In this document: one piece after another, positions 35,499 through 45,917 of the stretch
How positions within the stretch are numbered: the first letter of the stretch is position 1
Layout of the letters: every line of letters starts with the position of its first letter
Position numbers and translations under genes: made by a program
Notes under the pieces: model-generated
Seen by the model: only the letters and a program-made list of their open reading frames with translations
What the model was told of the DNA's origin: nothing
The model's database searches: none
Origin: Macrolepiota albuminosa
Taxonomy: Eukaryota; Basidiomycota; Agaricomycetes; Agaricales; Agaricaceae
Direction of reading: 5' to 3'
Length of the DNA: 64,000 nt
Assembly: GCA_027475525.1 (NCBI GenBank)
Contig: JAMWFC010000091.1
Location: 310,001-374,000 of the forward strand

Positions 35499-37355
35499 GC
35501 TATCTTAGTTGAGCCTTTGAAGCACCAGTGAGTTACGCCTTGACCATCCTCACGGGCCCTGAAGTGCTGGTAGTCGGGGAGTCGCCAGGGGTGAAGAAAA
35601 CATAGACAACTAGGAAAGATAAATTATTGAGTCACGCTGAGTCGGTTCGCTGCGGCAGCCTTGTGTCCTTAACCAATGGGCGAGGTGAGGCAAGAAAGGA
35701 AGTATTCTCCATGCAATTACGCATAGGAGCCCCAGCCATCTGAACCGACTGGTCGGGCCCTCCCCTATACACTCCCACTGCACTCCAGCCTCCACTTATC
35801 CTCACAAGAGCTTACCTTTACCAGAGCTGCAACCTATTCTCCGTCGGTACGAGTCTCCTCTCCCTCTCCCTCCTCATCCGCCTCCACAAACTCACGATCC
35901 CAACGACTTCGTTCTAACGCTCCTCACTCCTCTGGCGGACAGTGCGCGCAATTGTACCAGGATTACAATATTAATGTCAATCAGCTCTGATCGTTCCCTC
36001 GTTGCCTAGTCAACCAATCAAGCCCGGAACAAAACAAACTCATCGTTAAGAGAGATTTCCAAGTGCCATGAAAAATCACTCAATATTCCCCATAGCTTCT
36101 GCTTCCACATTGTTAGCAAAGGTAAAATGGAGTTTCAACCCCCTCTGAGAGAGATAGTAATTGATTTTTATAGATATCTAGCCGCAGCAATTGCGCGGCA
36201 CAAGAGACACCCAAGCTGTTTTGGAGCATGAGACCAGGGAAGGATCAATGGGGGTCTACACGATTGAGCTCGCTTCTGACATATGGGTGACAATGTCGCT
36301 TATTTCAGTCATGCAAGTCTTGTAATTTGTCATCCTTGATATGTTGTGCTTGGTTGTGCGAACAGATTTTGACATCAGTTTTACTTCTGTACAGACGTTC
36401 TCTGGGTCCATGAATCGGACAGAAAGTGACGAAACTCAGCATATAGGGTTGATTACTCAGGTTGAGGTTGTTATCAGATGGAGGTTGCCAATTTGCAGTG
36501 ACAGTAAGTTGCAGGATGTGATTATGTATGAACTATCTTGATAGCATTTATCGAGCACCAGATACGGTTGTAATGATTACCTCGCGCCACCGAGAGTAGG
36601 CGTGAGTAGGCTTCTTCGACCATAATTGACTTTTTGAGACGATACGCATTGAGATAATTATGCTTTACCCTGGCTTAGGTGCTTGCAGCTTGACTTGAGA
36701 GATTCATCAATATGCCCCATTCGTGCCTGTAGCAGGCTCGTTTTCACCAGTTTTCTCTGACTCTATGGCCCAACTCGTTTCATGCTCAGCTTTGCCTCAT
36801 GGTCCAGGGGTGACACACTTACGTTGCACATTGATTACTATATTAGCCAATTAATCTCGGCCCTCGATTAAAGCTTTCACTACACATTCCCATTTACACG
36901 TGCCCATCCTCACTTGTTTCTCACTTCAATGTCGCTCTCATGGCTCGAGGTGTCTATGTCTATTCAACGTTTCGCAAATTGTTTCTGGTACTTAATAGTG
37001 GCTATTGCGCAATGTTTGATCCACCGTCTGGCTCAAATCTACCAGTGTATCCGCCGTGTTTCAACCTTCTCTTCTTCATCAACGTGAGATGTTGGCCAAA
37101 GTTGATCTTAGATTGTTCACCAGACTACAGACCCTCTGAAGTTAAGCAAGGCTTGACCACGAATTTTTCAGAAGAAAACAGCGTCCTGCCATCTAAACAT
37201 CTGTTAAAATACCAAGAGTGAGCCTTGTTTCCCATTTTTTTTTGTGTACTCCCGTCGCTGAGTGCTGTTTTTTTTTAGTTCTCCCACTGCTGAGCCACTC
37301 CAATCGACTGTCCTCGAAAGGTAGGTTTCCAGTTACATCATGAAGAGCCATATAG
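35499..37355. other. Region between divergent caspase-domain paralogues
   Basis: No supportable gene. Frames near 35610-35795 (-) and 36940-37221 (+) lack motifs. The segment around 37124-37160 contains CTGAAGTTAAGCAAGG, which resembles the internal control region of 5S rRNA, but the rest of a 5S gene is missing. Confidence 0.5.
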
Positions 37356-39475
37356 ATGACACGTGGCAGCAAACCTTCAACTTTATTTGCCGTTTTAGTT
37401 GGGATTAACAAGTATGAGGATCCCGATATTCCCGATCTATGTGGTGCCGTCAACGATGCAGACGCGATTGAGAGATTTCTGATATCAGAAGTCGGTGTTT
37501 TGAAAGAGCGTATTGTGAATCTACGTGACGAAGAGGCGACGCGGGAAGCAATCCTGAAAGCATTGCGTGGTCTTGCTCAAAATAGTGCAATTCGCGCACA
37601 GGATCCTATTTTCATATACTACGCTGGTCATGGCAGCGAATGTCCATCACCAACCGCTGGAACTGCTGCGAATGACATGATCAAAATGCTCCTCCCTCAT
37701 GATTTCAATTTACAAGGAACAAAGGCTGCGCAAGGTCAGGGTATCTTTGATATTACACTCTGTCAAATCTTCGCCGACATCGCCATGGCCAAATCGGATA
37801 ACATCGTAAGTTTTCTATCAGGTCTCTCCCATTCCAGAAATTAATTCTGGAACGGAGACAGACGGTCATCCTTGATTGCTGCCACTCCGTTTCCGGAGAC
37901 AAGAATACGAGCGATGGAGTCCATACGATCCGCGGAGTACGGTTACCACATGACTATCTCGTTGCTGCCAGTTTCCTCATTTCAGAACCATGCATAGAAT
38001 TGAATGCTTCAGGACCATACAAGAAAAGTCCTGGTTCTCACGTCTTGTTAGCCGCCTGTGCACCAGGCCAGCCAGCTCTGGAGAGTCGGGGTCGTGGAGT
38101 TTTTACCCGAGAGTTTCTGAAGCTGCTCGAAGAAGAAGGCATACAAAAGCTTACCTGCAAAGATGTAATAAAACATTTGCCGTATATTCATTGGTGAGTA
38201 AATTCTTGTCCCTTCTTTATTTTCTCACTCTATGCTTTTCAGCCAAAGTCCCCAATGCGAAGGAGTAAACCAAGGTCGCAGACTGTTCGACCTTAAGGCC
38301 AATAGACTTCCCACGACGTATTCTGTTCATCAGACGCCTGGGAAGCCAAATGTGTTTATCCTGGAAGCAGGTGAAGAACATGGCATAGTGAATGGGACCG
38401 AGTTTATGGTTTATTCTGATGAAGCTCTGTCCATCCATCTCGGTTCTATTGTTGCGGTCGATACAACCCCCTTCACATCTCAATGTTTTGCTTTCGGTGG
38501 TGCACCATTCACACTTTCACAATCTGCATACGCTATTCAAACACGTATCAAGAAAGGGCAAGACTTTCGTCTTTTCATACCTCCGAGCGACCCATATTGT
38601 CACCATCTCACACAACTACTCGAAGAAATACAGGCAAAACCAACCGAACGTATTATCCGCCTTGCAAAACACGAGTTTGAGGAGCCGGATCTCGTTCTCA
38701 GTACCCGTGGCAAAGTGGTTTGCTTTGAAGTCAAAGACAAGATATGCCGTCAGTATGGTCTAACCCATATGCCATTCCATGGGGTCAGTGTAACTGAATC
38801 CGAGTATCTCCGCTCTATTCTGCTCAGTGCGGCCGATTTCTATCGGCATCTGCATCACTCGGGAAACAATGATTCACTGACCAGCATGGTCAATGTCGAG
38901 TGTTTCAAACTTGAAGCGACCGGACAATTGACAGATGACTTAGACGATATCTTCGTTCCCGAGTCCAGCGGTAGGAATTTGAACATCAACGGTACAATAT
39001 TCATCGATGTTGGAGACGAGAATGAGCCCTATGGTTACAAGGTCACCAATAAATCTGATGTTCCTCTCTACGTAGCCCTCTTTTATTTTGATGCTAGCGA
39101 TTTGAGCATCGGTGATTGCTGCAACATTTGTTTTTTTTCGAGTCACGACTGACCAGAGAGTTTCTAGTGGATTATTATTTACCGAAGTGTTTGTCTACCA
39201 CTGGTAAACCCGACTTCTCTCTTCTACCAAAGGGATTCTTGACTATTGGAATTGACAACTATGACGACCCTCCTCGCACATATTACCTTAGAGAAGGTCA
39301 AAACGTTGACGTCGGATTTTTAAAAATCTACGTTTCGACAAGCTATGTTGACTACTCCGGTATGGTTCAATCAACTCCCTTCCAATCCATAGACACACGT
39401 GGAAGTGGTGATTTCCCAATACACGAAGACTTTTGGGATGCACTTATCATTCCCATCATACAACAACGTAGATAA
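37356..39475 (+). CDS. Caspase-domain (peptidase C14) protein, full length
   Basis: The exons are 37356-37805, 37862-38193, 38243-39111 and 39168-39475, giving 652 aa. The N-terminal caspase fold has FAVLVGINKYEDPDIPDL, VNDADAIERFLISEVGV, IFIYYAGHGSE (catalytic His) and TVILDCCHS (catalytic Cys). LLAACAPGQPALESRGRGVF and DVIKHLPYIHW follow. The remaining about 380 residues start QSPQCEGVNQGRRLF and look beta-rich, with FYFDASDLSIVDYYLPK and YLREGQNVDVGFLKIYVST near the end. This two-part architecture recurs in agaricomycete genomes as expanded families. Programmed cell death or self-recognition roles have been proposed for such families, but none can be assigned here. The stop at 39473-39475 lies inside the first copy of a 77-bp tandem duplication. 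Confidence 0.88.
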
Positions 39476-39577
39476 ATCTCCTGAATGATGCTTTGTATGA
39501 CGAAGACTTTTGGGATGCACTTATCATTCCCATCATACAACAACGTAGATAAATCTCCTGAATGATGCTTTGTATGA
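39423..39577. repeat. Perfect 77-bp tandem duplication
   Basis: Copy 1 is 39424-39500 and copy 2 is 39501-39577, identical by eye. The match run extends only by chance bases beyond 77. The caspase-gene stop codon is in copy 1, so the protein is unaffected. This is one of five 77-bp-period duplications in the window. Confidence 0.95.
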
Positions 39578-39816
39578 CTTGATAGGTAGTAGACCATGAC
39601 AAGACCCGGCGAGTAAGATATTTTCCCAGTCCCTGTTTAGAATGATTTGATATGCACAAGAGGTGTGGGAGCCAGTAGTGCTGCAGAATAAGCTTACAGG
39701 CATAACACACATTCGCCCTTGCACACGACCGCTTGTTGAAGGAAGCGATGTTTGACTACGAAACACACACGTCGTGACCTCGTCATTTATTGCGTACGCA
39801 CATACACGCTTTACCG

Positions 39817-40021
39817 TGTTAAAGTAAAACTTTCACGAGGCCAATGTGCACAGAGTCGCGGGACTCACGTGCTCACCCACTAGGGAGCGAGTTGAGACAT
39901 TGGTATTCTTTCCAATCTCAACGCTTACTCCCTAGGTGGGTTTTCTACTTACTTACTTCTTTCCCCTTTCTCAACGCTCGTAGTACCGCGACGTAGTATT
40001 TTTTTTTTGTTATTACCTGGC
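39817..40021 (+). repeat. Ngaro-2 repeat A1
   Basis: Left terminal A repeat, from TGTTAAAGTAAAACTTTCAC to the CTGGC end. It contains an internal inverted pair around ACTAGGGAGC / CTCCCTAGGT. The gag ATG follows at 40076. Confidence 0.9.
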
Positions 40022-40075
40022 TTCGCAATCGTTGCCACTCAATACATTTCATATCACTTCATATCACACCGATAC

Positions 40076-41533
40076 ATGAGTTCGCATGGCAGACAAGCCT
40101 CCAGTTCCACTCCTCAGCGCATGGCTATTGGACCGGCTCGAGAGCCTGACCCCACAGGATCCACCTCTCGAACATTCACGGAAGGTTTTTTCGAGAACCA
40201 GTCAGGAGAAGGAGCTCATGCCCCGGCCGAGCCTCGCAGAACGTCTCGGGACCCTACCCCAGAAGCAGCACAGCTGTCTGAAGAGGAGAAGCAAATCTTT
40301 GACGAACTCGAAGGCATCGTCGATGGTTTTAGGCGAGGACAGCGGACAAAAATCGATTCCATTACCTCCGTCGTCGAAAGAATCCGAAAGTCCAACCTTG
40401 CAGAGAACCTTGCTAGGCAGGCTCTCACCGGTTATCTCGGGATACTCGAGTCCGTCGAAAAGAAAGAGAGAGTACGACGGAAGCGAGCTTTGCACCGGGA
40501 AAAAGCTGAAAAGAAAAGCGAGTATCATAGACAAAATGCCGAGTTGCAGTCTTCTGGGGAGAATCGAACCGATGTCGATATTGAGGGAGGAGAAGTCAAT
40601 AGAGGGTGCTTGCCTGTCCACCGAGCACAACTCGTCCAGCAAGGATCAGATGACGACAACGAATCATGCGATACCGAGGGATCATATCAATCTGGCGCTG
40701 AAAAGAGTGGGACGAAAGTCAAGAAGCAGAAAATCAGAGACAGCGACTTCCCTTGGTTTGAAGAAGAGAGACTTGCTCGAGAGAATGAAGACCCTCGATG
40801 TGTCCGAAACAGGGAACTGCTACAGCTTTACCTCGAGAACCCCACTGCAGCCAAACGACAGATTACCATGTCCCGAGCAGCTCCCTGTAACTTCCCATCA
40901 ACAGAATGGGATAAGCTCTTTAGAGGAGAACTTGCAGATTTCGATGCCATCTGTTCTGCTATCCACCATATTGGAGCTCCTCGAGAGAATCGAGGGCATA
41001 TCAGAAATCGTGAAATCATCCTTGGTTACAGCGATCCAATTCGAAAAATCGAGGACCTTGGCCAATGGACAGTTGCCGCAAACCTCTATGGAGAGGCCCT
41101 TGGTTTTGCATGGCCTAACCGAAGAAAAGAATGGACCAGCTATTATCGCTACATTGTCAGCCTCTTCTCTGCCAAGCCACCAGGTTGACATGCTAGCGTC
41201 ATCGAGTTTGAAAAAGCCGTTCGAGCACGGGTTGGAGCTGGAACAAAGATGTTACTCACAGACAGGGGAATGTTCAATGACCTCCGAGATGCCATCCTTG
41301 ACACCGGAGGAATCAACTATTGTGGCTCATCACGGAGAGGAGGAGGGAAATCAGCTATCAATCAATCAAGCAGCAGTGGAGGATCACAAGGAAACAGCTG
41401 AGCAGTCTGCAAAAGGTGGAACACAAAACTCGGATGTCCTTTCGATGCCAGCAAATGCTTCTGGAGGCACGTGTGTCGGAGATGTGGGGGAAACCATCGC
41501 AAAACGGAGTGTCCGCAAAACATCACGAATTGA
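40076..41533 (+). pseudogene. Ngaro-2 gag with two TGA codons
   Basis: The frame runs from the ATG at 40076 (MSSHGRQASSSTPQRMAIGP) through TGA 41186-41188 and TGA 41399-41401 to TGA 41531-41533, collinear throughout. The middle is charged and helical (VEKKERVRRKRALHREKAEK). After the second TGA the frame encodes a zinc-binding block: CKRWN..LGC......C...HVCRRCGG.H....C (about 41408-41510). This matches the block at the end of Ngaro-1 gag, which shows this is the true gag frame. Both stops sit where CGA (Arg) would fit, consistent with C-to-T decay. The whole gag is overlapped by a second open frame on the same strand. Confidence 0.75.
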
Positions 41534-43367
41534 TGTCTTGAAGGGTAACGTTCCCAAATACCTCCAATTTAATTATTATGATTTCACTCAGCCGCTCTCT
41601 CCCACTTTGATTCAATGGTCTCTTACAGCAAAACCTCTTCCTTCGCTCCCCAATAATGAACTGAACAATTCCCGTGTTACCACCACGCTTCAAAACCACA
41701 GCGGTCTTTTCAAACTAGTGACGCCCATCCACATCGAAGTCTTTGAACGCCTTGTTCAACATCACCCAAACCGTCCTTTCATGAATTCAGTCATAAGGAG
41801 CCTTAAGGAGGGCTTCTGGCCTTTTGCCGACACGCGACCCTCAGCTTACCCACTAACATGTGATATGTCGCTTGGAACCCCAGAAGATCCAAATGAAGCC
41901 AACTTCTTACGAATGCAGCGTGATATTGAAGTTGCTGCAGGACGTTTTTCTCCCGATTTTGGCAGTCAGTTGTTTGATGGCATGTACAGCTCTCCCATTC
42001 ATGCCGTACCAAAACCGAAGTCATCTGATCTCCGTCTGGTTACCAATCAATCTGCAGGCACACATTCTCTAAATTCAATGATTAAATACGAGGATATCAG
42101 TGGTTTTCCTATGGACAATATGAAGCACTTAGGGAGCCAACTACTCAAGATCTGCCATACTAGTGACCAACGCTTGATTTTATGGAAGTCTGACGTCGCT
42201 AATGCTTACCGATTGATTCCAATGCACCCCCACTGGCAAATAAAGCAGATAGTAAAAATCGACAATTCACATCATGTTGATCGTTGCAACTGTTTTGGTG
42301 GACGCGCTTCTCTCAACTGTTGGGGTTCTGTCAACAGCCTTATCACCTGGTCCGCGCAGGACTTGTATGAGGTGTCAGACCCTTTGTGCTTCAATGACGA
42401 TTCTTATGGAGTTGGTGATGAAGGTGACTTGTCTTTCTATGAGCCGTACCAGCAGTCAATGCCAAGAAGTCAAGTCAACCTCCTGCGACTATGGGATGAT
42501 CTCGGCATACCCCATAAACAAAGAAAACAAGTATTTGGCGCTCCACTAACCATTATTGGTATTTTGGTAGACCCCAATGCTATGTCAATGACACTTCCTC
42601 CCGAGGCCAAACAAGATCTTGTCAAAGAAATCCGTCGCTTTACATTGTACAGCAAAAAAAGATCTGCTCACTACATCAAAAGAGAATGGCAACAGTTGGC
42701 TGGATGGGTGAATTGGGGACTCAATGTTTTCCCACTTCTAGCGCCATGCCTTTCAAACGTTTATGCAAAACTGAACTCAGTTCCAGATAATCCTAATGCG
42801 AGGATTTGGTGCAACACGAGCATGAGAGCTGATCTTATTTGGGGAGCAGATCGTTTTGAGCGGTGCGATGGCACACTTCTTCTGAGCGCTCAAGCCTGGG
42901 AACCATCCGATGCCAATCTCATCATTGAGTGCGATGCATGCCCAACAGGTCTAGCTTTCTGGTACCCACATTTACTACGTGGATATTATTGCCCAGTAGG
43001 AAATGACACCTCTCCGGACCTCATTTTCTTTCTCGAGGCTTTGACAGTAGTCTGCTCCTTACATCATGCTGACTCGTTCCTGAATGCACCTCAACGAATC
43101 GCAATCTACTCCGATAACAGTAACACGGTTGACATCTTCAATTCATTGCATGCTCAACCTCTCTATAACCCCCTGCTCAAGTTTGCAGTTGATATCCTTT
43201 TGGAGCGAGCCCACAGACTCAAAGTTCTCCACATCCCGGGAGTGGACAACGTTACTGCAGACCTCCTGTCTAGGAATAGGTTTGAAGATGTTCGAGCTTT
43301 GCACCCCACAATCACCATCTACAATTTTGTACCCCCTCGAGATCTGTTGGGGGCGATAGAAAAATGA
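40086..43367 (+). CDS. Ngaro-2 reverse transcriptase-RNase H (open frame overlaps all of gag)
   Basis: The frame is open for 1,093 codons, but recognisable pol homology begins near 41550. RT motifs: SSPIHAVPKPKSSDLRLVTN (about 41990), WKSDVANAYRLIPMHP (first Asp, about 42185), CFNDDSYG (Asp pair, about 42390). Thumb and connection follow (REWQQLAGWVNWGLNVFP). RNase H: LIIECDACPTGLAF, FFLEALTVVCSL, IYSDNSNTVDIF and GVDNVTADLLSRN, with all four acidic residues present. It reads +1 relative to gag, so a frameshift or internal initiation is needed. Whether 40086-41550 is translated in this frame is unknown. The stop TGA overlaps the recombinase start as ATGA. Confidence 0.85.
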   Translation: MADKPPVPLLSAWLLDRLESLTPQDPPLEHSRKVFSRTSQEKELMPRPSLAERLGTLPQKQHSCLKRRSKSLTNSKASSMVLGEDSGQKSIPLPPSSKESESPTLQRTLLGRLSPVISGYSSPSKRKREYDGSELCTGKKLKRKASIIDKMPSCSLLGRIEPMSILREEKSIEGACLSTEHNSSSKDQMTTTNHAIPRDHINLALKRVGRKSRSRKSETATSLGLKKRDLLERMKTLDVSETGNCYSFTSRTPLQPNDRLPCPEQLPVTSHQQNGISSLEENLQISMPSVLLSTILELLERIEGISEIVKSSLVTAIQFEKSRTLANGQLPQTSMERPLVLHGLTEEKNGPAIIATLSASSLPSHQVDMLASSSLKKPFEHGLELEQRCYSQTGECSMTSEMPSLTPEESTIVAHHGEEEGNQLSINQAAVEDHKETAEQSAKGGTQNSDVLSMPANASGGTCVGDVGETIAKRSVRKTSRIDVLKGNVPKYLQFNYYDFTQPLSPTLIQWSLTAKPLPSLPNNELNNSRVTTTLQNHSGLFKLVTPIHIEVFERLVQHHPNRPFMNSVIRSLKEGFWPFADTRPSAYPLTCDMSLGTPEDPNEANFLRMQRDIEVAAGRFSPDFGSQLFDGMYSSPIHAVPKPKSSDLRLVTNQSAGTHSLNSMIKYEDISGFPMDNMKHLGSQLLKICHTSDQRLILWKSDVANAYRLIPMHPHWQIKQIVKIDNSHHVDRCNCFGGRASLNCWGSVNSLITWSAQDLYEVSDPLCFNDDSYGVGDEGDLSFYEPYQQSMPRSQVNLLRLWDDLGIPHKQRKQVFGAPLTIIGILVDPNAMSMTLPPEAKQDLVKEIRRFTLYSKKRSAHYIKREWQQLAGWVNWGLNVFPLLAPCLSNVYAKLNSVPDNPNARIWCNTSMRADLIWGADRFERCDGTLLLSAQAWEPSDANLIIECDACPTGLAFWYPHLLRGYYCPVGNDTSPDLIFFLEALTVVCSLHHADSFLNAPQRIAIYSDNSNTVDIFNSLHAQPLYNPLLKFAVDILLERAHRLKVLHIPGVDNVTADLLSRNRFEDVRALHPTITIYNFVPPRDLLGAIEK

Positions 43368-44362
43368 TTACACCTACCGTGAAACCCAGGCAACCTCGCC
43401 GGGTTGCTTGGTCGAAGGAGCGTTTGATCAGAGAACGCTCCATCGCACTTGGTTATGGCATCGGTGATGCTACTTTTCAATCCTATGGCTCAGCTCTCAA
43501 TTCTTACCTCAACTTCATAAAACTTCATCATCTCAACACAAATCCTACTGCCGACACGTTATCTCTCTATGTTGCATATATGTCTCATCATATCGACCCA
43601 AAATCCATTGCTGTTTACCTGTCTGGTATATGCAACCAACTCAAAATTTACTTCCTGAACGTTCGCAGCGAACGCAATTCACCTCCCGTGAGGAAAACTT
43701 TATCAGGTTCGAAAAAACGTTTCTCGTCTGCAACGCAGAGAAAGCATGCCTTAACCCGCCAAGATGTTGTTCGAGTCATCACTCATTATGATGTGAACCC
43801 CTCCCACGATGACCTACTTTTCATTGCTATGCTCTGCACCGGCTTCCATGGCCTTCTGCGTCTTGGTGAAATGACTTGCCCAGATGATGTGGCCTTACAA
43901 GACTATCGAAAAACTACTACGTCACGCTCTGTCAACATTGCATACGACCACTTTTCTTTCTTCTTGCCGACGCACAAGGCTGATGCCTTTTTTGAAGGCA
44001 ATCTGGTCTACATTCAGAAAACAAACCACGCATCTGACCCACGGCGGCAATTTGTACGATACTGGAACAGCCGCACTTCCAAGTTTCCACTTCGTCGAGA
44101 GCTGTGGCTCCAAGAAGATGGATCATCACCCACCTGGTCATTCTTCATCTGCCGTTTGCGTTCCTTTTTCAATAGCAATATCGCTGGGCAATCTCTACGT
44201 GCCAGAGGGGCAACCTTCCTTGCCGAGATTGGAGCACCACCCTCTGTGATCCAGGCAGCTGGGCATTGGTCTTCAGACTCCTTCCAGAGATATATCAGGA
44301 AACATCCCATTGTCTTACACGCCCTTGCGCTGAGCAGATGGAGTGAGCCGATAGAATGGTAA
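43364..44362 (+). CDS. Ngaro-2 tyrosine recombinase
   Basis: An uninterrupted frame of 332 aa. ATG 43364 overlaps the RT-RNase H stop (ATGA), which suggests termination-reinitiation. The N-terminal SAM-like domain (TFQSYGSALNSYLNFIKLHH) precedes the catalytic domain. The first catalytic Arg is in GLLRLGEM (about 43857). The second box reads GQSLRARGATFLAEIG (about 44188), where the family usually has GHSLR, so the first His is Gln here (CAA). AAGHWSSDSF and Tyr in FQRYIRKH (about 44286) are intact. The enzyme would insert the DNA circle. The His-to-Gln change may reduce activity although the frame is intact. Confidence 0.88.
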   Translation: MITPTVKPRQPRRVAWSKERLIRERSIALGYGIGDATFQSYGSALNSYLNFIKLHHLNTNPTADTLSLYVAYMSHHIDPKSIAVYLSGICNQLKIYFLNVRSERNSPPVRKTLSGSKKRFSSATQRKHALTRQDVVRVITHYDVNPSHDDLLFIAMLCTGFHGLLRLGEMTCPDDVALQDYRKTTTSRSVNIAYDHFSFFLPTHKADAFFEGNLVYIQKTNHASDPRRQFVRYWNSRTSKFPLRRELWLQEDGSSPTWSFFICRLRSFFNSNIAGQSLRARGATFLAEIGAPPSVIQAAGHWSSDSFQRYIRKHPIVLHALALSRWSEPIEW

Positions 44363-44663
44363 CTATTCTTTGTTAAAAACACGGTTGCCTCAGGTCTGTT
44401 TCCTGGCAGAAAACTGGTGTCTTGAGCACTAATATTGTTGCTAAAGCAATAACTCATTATGGTCTCCAAGCCGTCCATGCACATGCAGGCGTTATGCCGA
44501 GACTAGCTGAGGTGAGGGCACCCAAGCACATTGCTTAGTGACTCCTAACCTCAAATACAGTTGTCGATCGCAACCGTTTGATGAATACTGTGCGCCAGTG
44601 ACACACCCTTAATCGTTCCACTCACTCGTTTTCAACGTCATAGGAGAATAGCTGCATCTTGTC

Positions 44664-45107
44664 ACTGGCGTACAAACAATAAACACGGGACCAGCTCTAC
44701 CGAGCTCTTCCCATTTGGACCCGGTACAAAAATCTTCTCCTTACTTATTGTTTCTTTCTTTTCACAACGTCAAAAGCTCATTGGCCATGTTAAAGTAAAA
44801 CTTTCACAAGGCCAATGTGCACAGAGTCGCGGGACTCATGTGCTCACCCACTAGGGAGCAAGTTGAGACATTGGTATTCTTTCCAATCTCAACGCTTACT
44901 CCCTAGGTGGGTTTTCTACTTACTTACTTCTTTCCCCTTTCTCAACGCTCGTAGTACCGCGACGTAGTATTTTTTTTTTGTTATTAACTGGCATACAAAC
45001 AATAAACACGGGACCGGCTCTACCGAGCTCTCCCCATTTGGACCCGGTACAAAAATCTTCTCCTTACTTATTGTTTCTTTCTTTTCACGACGTCAAAAGC
45101 TCATTGG
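44664..45107 (+). repeat. Ngaro-2 terminal block B1-A2-B2
   Basis: B1 is 44664-44784, A2 is 44788-44992 and B2 is 44987-45107. B units run from ACTGGC(G/A)TACAAACAATA to CAAAAGCTCATTGG. 45108-45450 beyond it shows no gene. Confidence 0.9.
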
Positions 45108-45450
45108 TAATCTTTTATATTATGTCACTTACTGATACATGTGTTTACATTATTCTTGCTCTACTTATGTCTCACCAATAAAAACATATTTTAAAACACG
45201 TTGTACCCTGAAGTTCGAACTTCAGGTACACATACACATTATTATATTGTCTAGTTGATGACTAAGTATCTTTTGCCTTCCAACTTCAGATTAATCATGT
45301 TGTATTTGTCTATACAAAATACATATCTTTATGGCTATGCTGTGACACTGCTGCCCTGGAATGTCCACCACCAATGCCAATACACCCTCTGTCCAGCTCA
45401 TATTCATTAGAGGAGCTGACTAGAAACATGAAAAGTTTACCCATAACTCC

Positions 45451-45666
45451 CCAACGGCCAATTTTGATAGATGGACCAAAGCTCTCAGAATTCACTTATC
45501 TCTGCTTAGACTAAAGCCCTATGTCTTTGCTCCTCTCATATCACCCCCCAGCACCAAAGCAGAACTGGTAGCATACTGCAACTGGGTCAACAATGGCGAC
45601 CTTGCTCGAGCTGTCATCCTTACTCACCCCTGGCAGGACGGTATGTGCTTCTTGATGGGACTTTAG
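45451..45666 (+). pseudogene. Copia-type gag fragment
   Basis: The frame NFDRWTKALRIHLSLLRLKP, then NNGDLARAVILTHPWQDG, resembles the UBN2-like gag domain of Ty1/Copia elements (N.D.W...L..HL, and later NNGDLARAVI). It covers about 70 codons, has no start and ends at TAG. It is a small relic next to a 77-bp tandem duplication. Confidence 0.5.
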
Positions 45667-45763
45667 GGGGATTATTTGTGCTGATGGGAAGTACCCTAAG
45701 TGTACCAACCGCACCTTCGGGAAGCCAAGATCTGAATCCGGAGATCCAAATATGGTCTGACCT

Positions 45764-45917
45764 ACTGACTGACCAACCGTCCAACCGTCCAACCGTCCGA
45801 CCATCCAACCGACCAACCGGACCAACCGACCGTTTTTTCAACTGACTGACCAACCGTCCAACCGTCCAACCGTCCGACCATCCAACCGACCAACCGGACC
45901 AACCGACCGTTTTTTCA
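45764..45917. repeat. Perfect 77-bp tandem duplication containing CCAACCGTCC microrepeats
   Basis: Copies are 45764-45840 and 45841-45917, identical by eye, each ending CCGACCGTTTTTTCA. Within each unit CCAACCGT/CCAACCGAC motifs repeat irregularly. Confidence 0.95.

Larger units (their letters stand above)
39817..45107 (+). mobile_element. Ngaro-2: tyrosine-recombinase retrotransposon
   Basis: The order is A1 (39817-40021), gag, RT-RNase H, tyrosine recombinase, B1 (44664-44784), A2 (44788-44992), B2 (44987-45107). A1 and A2 are 205 bp with about four differences. B1 and B2 are 121 bp with a few. A2 and B2 overlap by ACTGGC. The layout is the same as Ngaro-1, but the sequence and protein lineage are different. 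RT-RNase H and recombinase frames are fully open. Gag has two TGA codons. The element starts about 340 bp after the caspase-domain gene. Confidence 0.92.

Noticed and set aside
35630..35720. tRNA-like stretch on the minus strand (CATTGGTTAAGGAC)
   Set aside because: The A-box resemblance is partial. There is no proper B box (GGTTCGA) or foldable acceptor stem.
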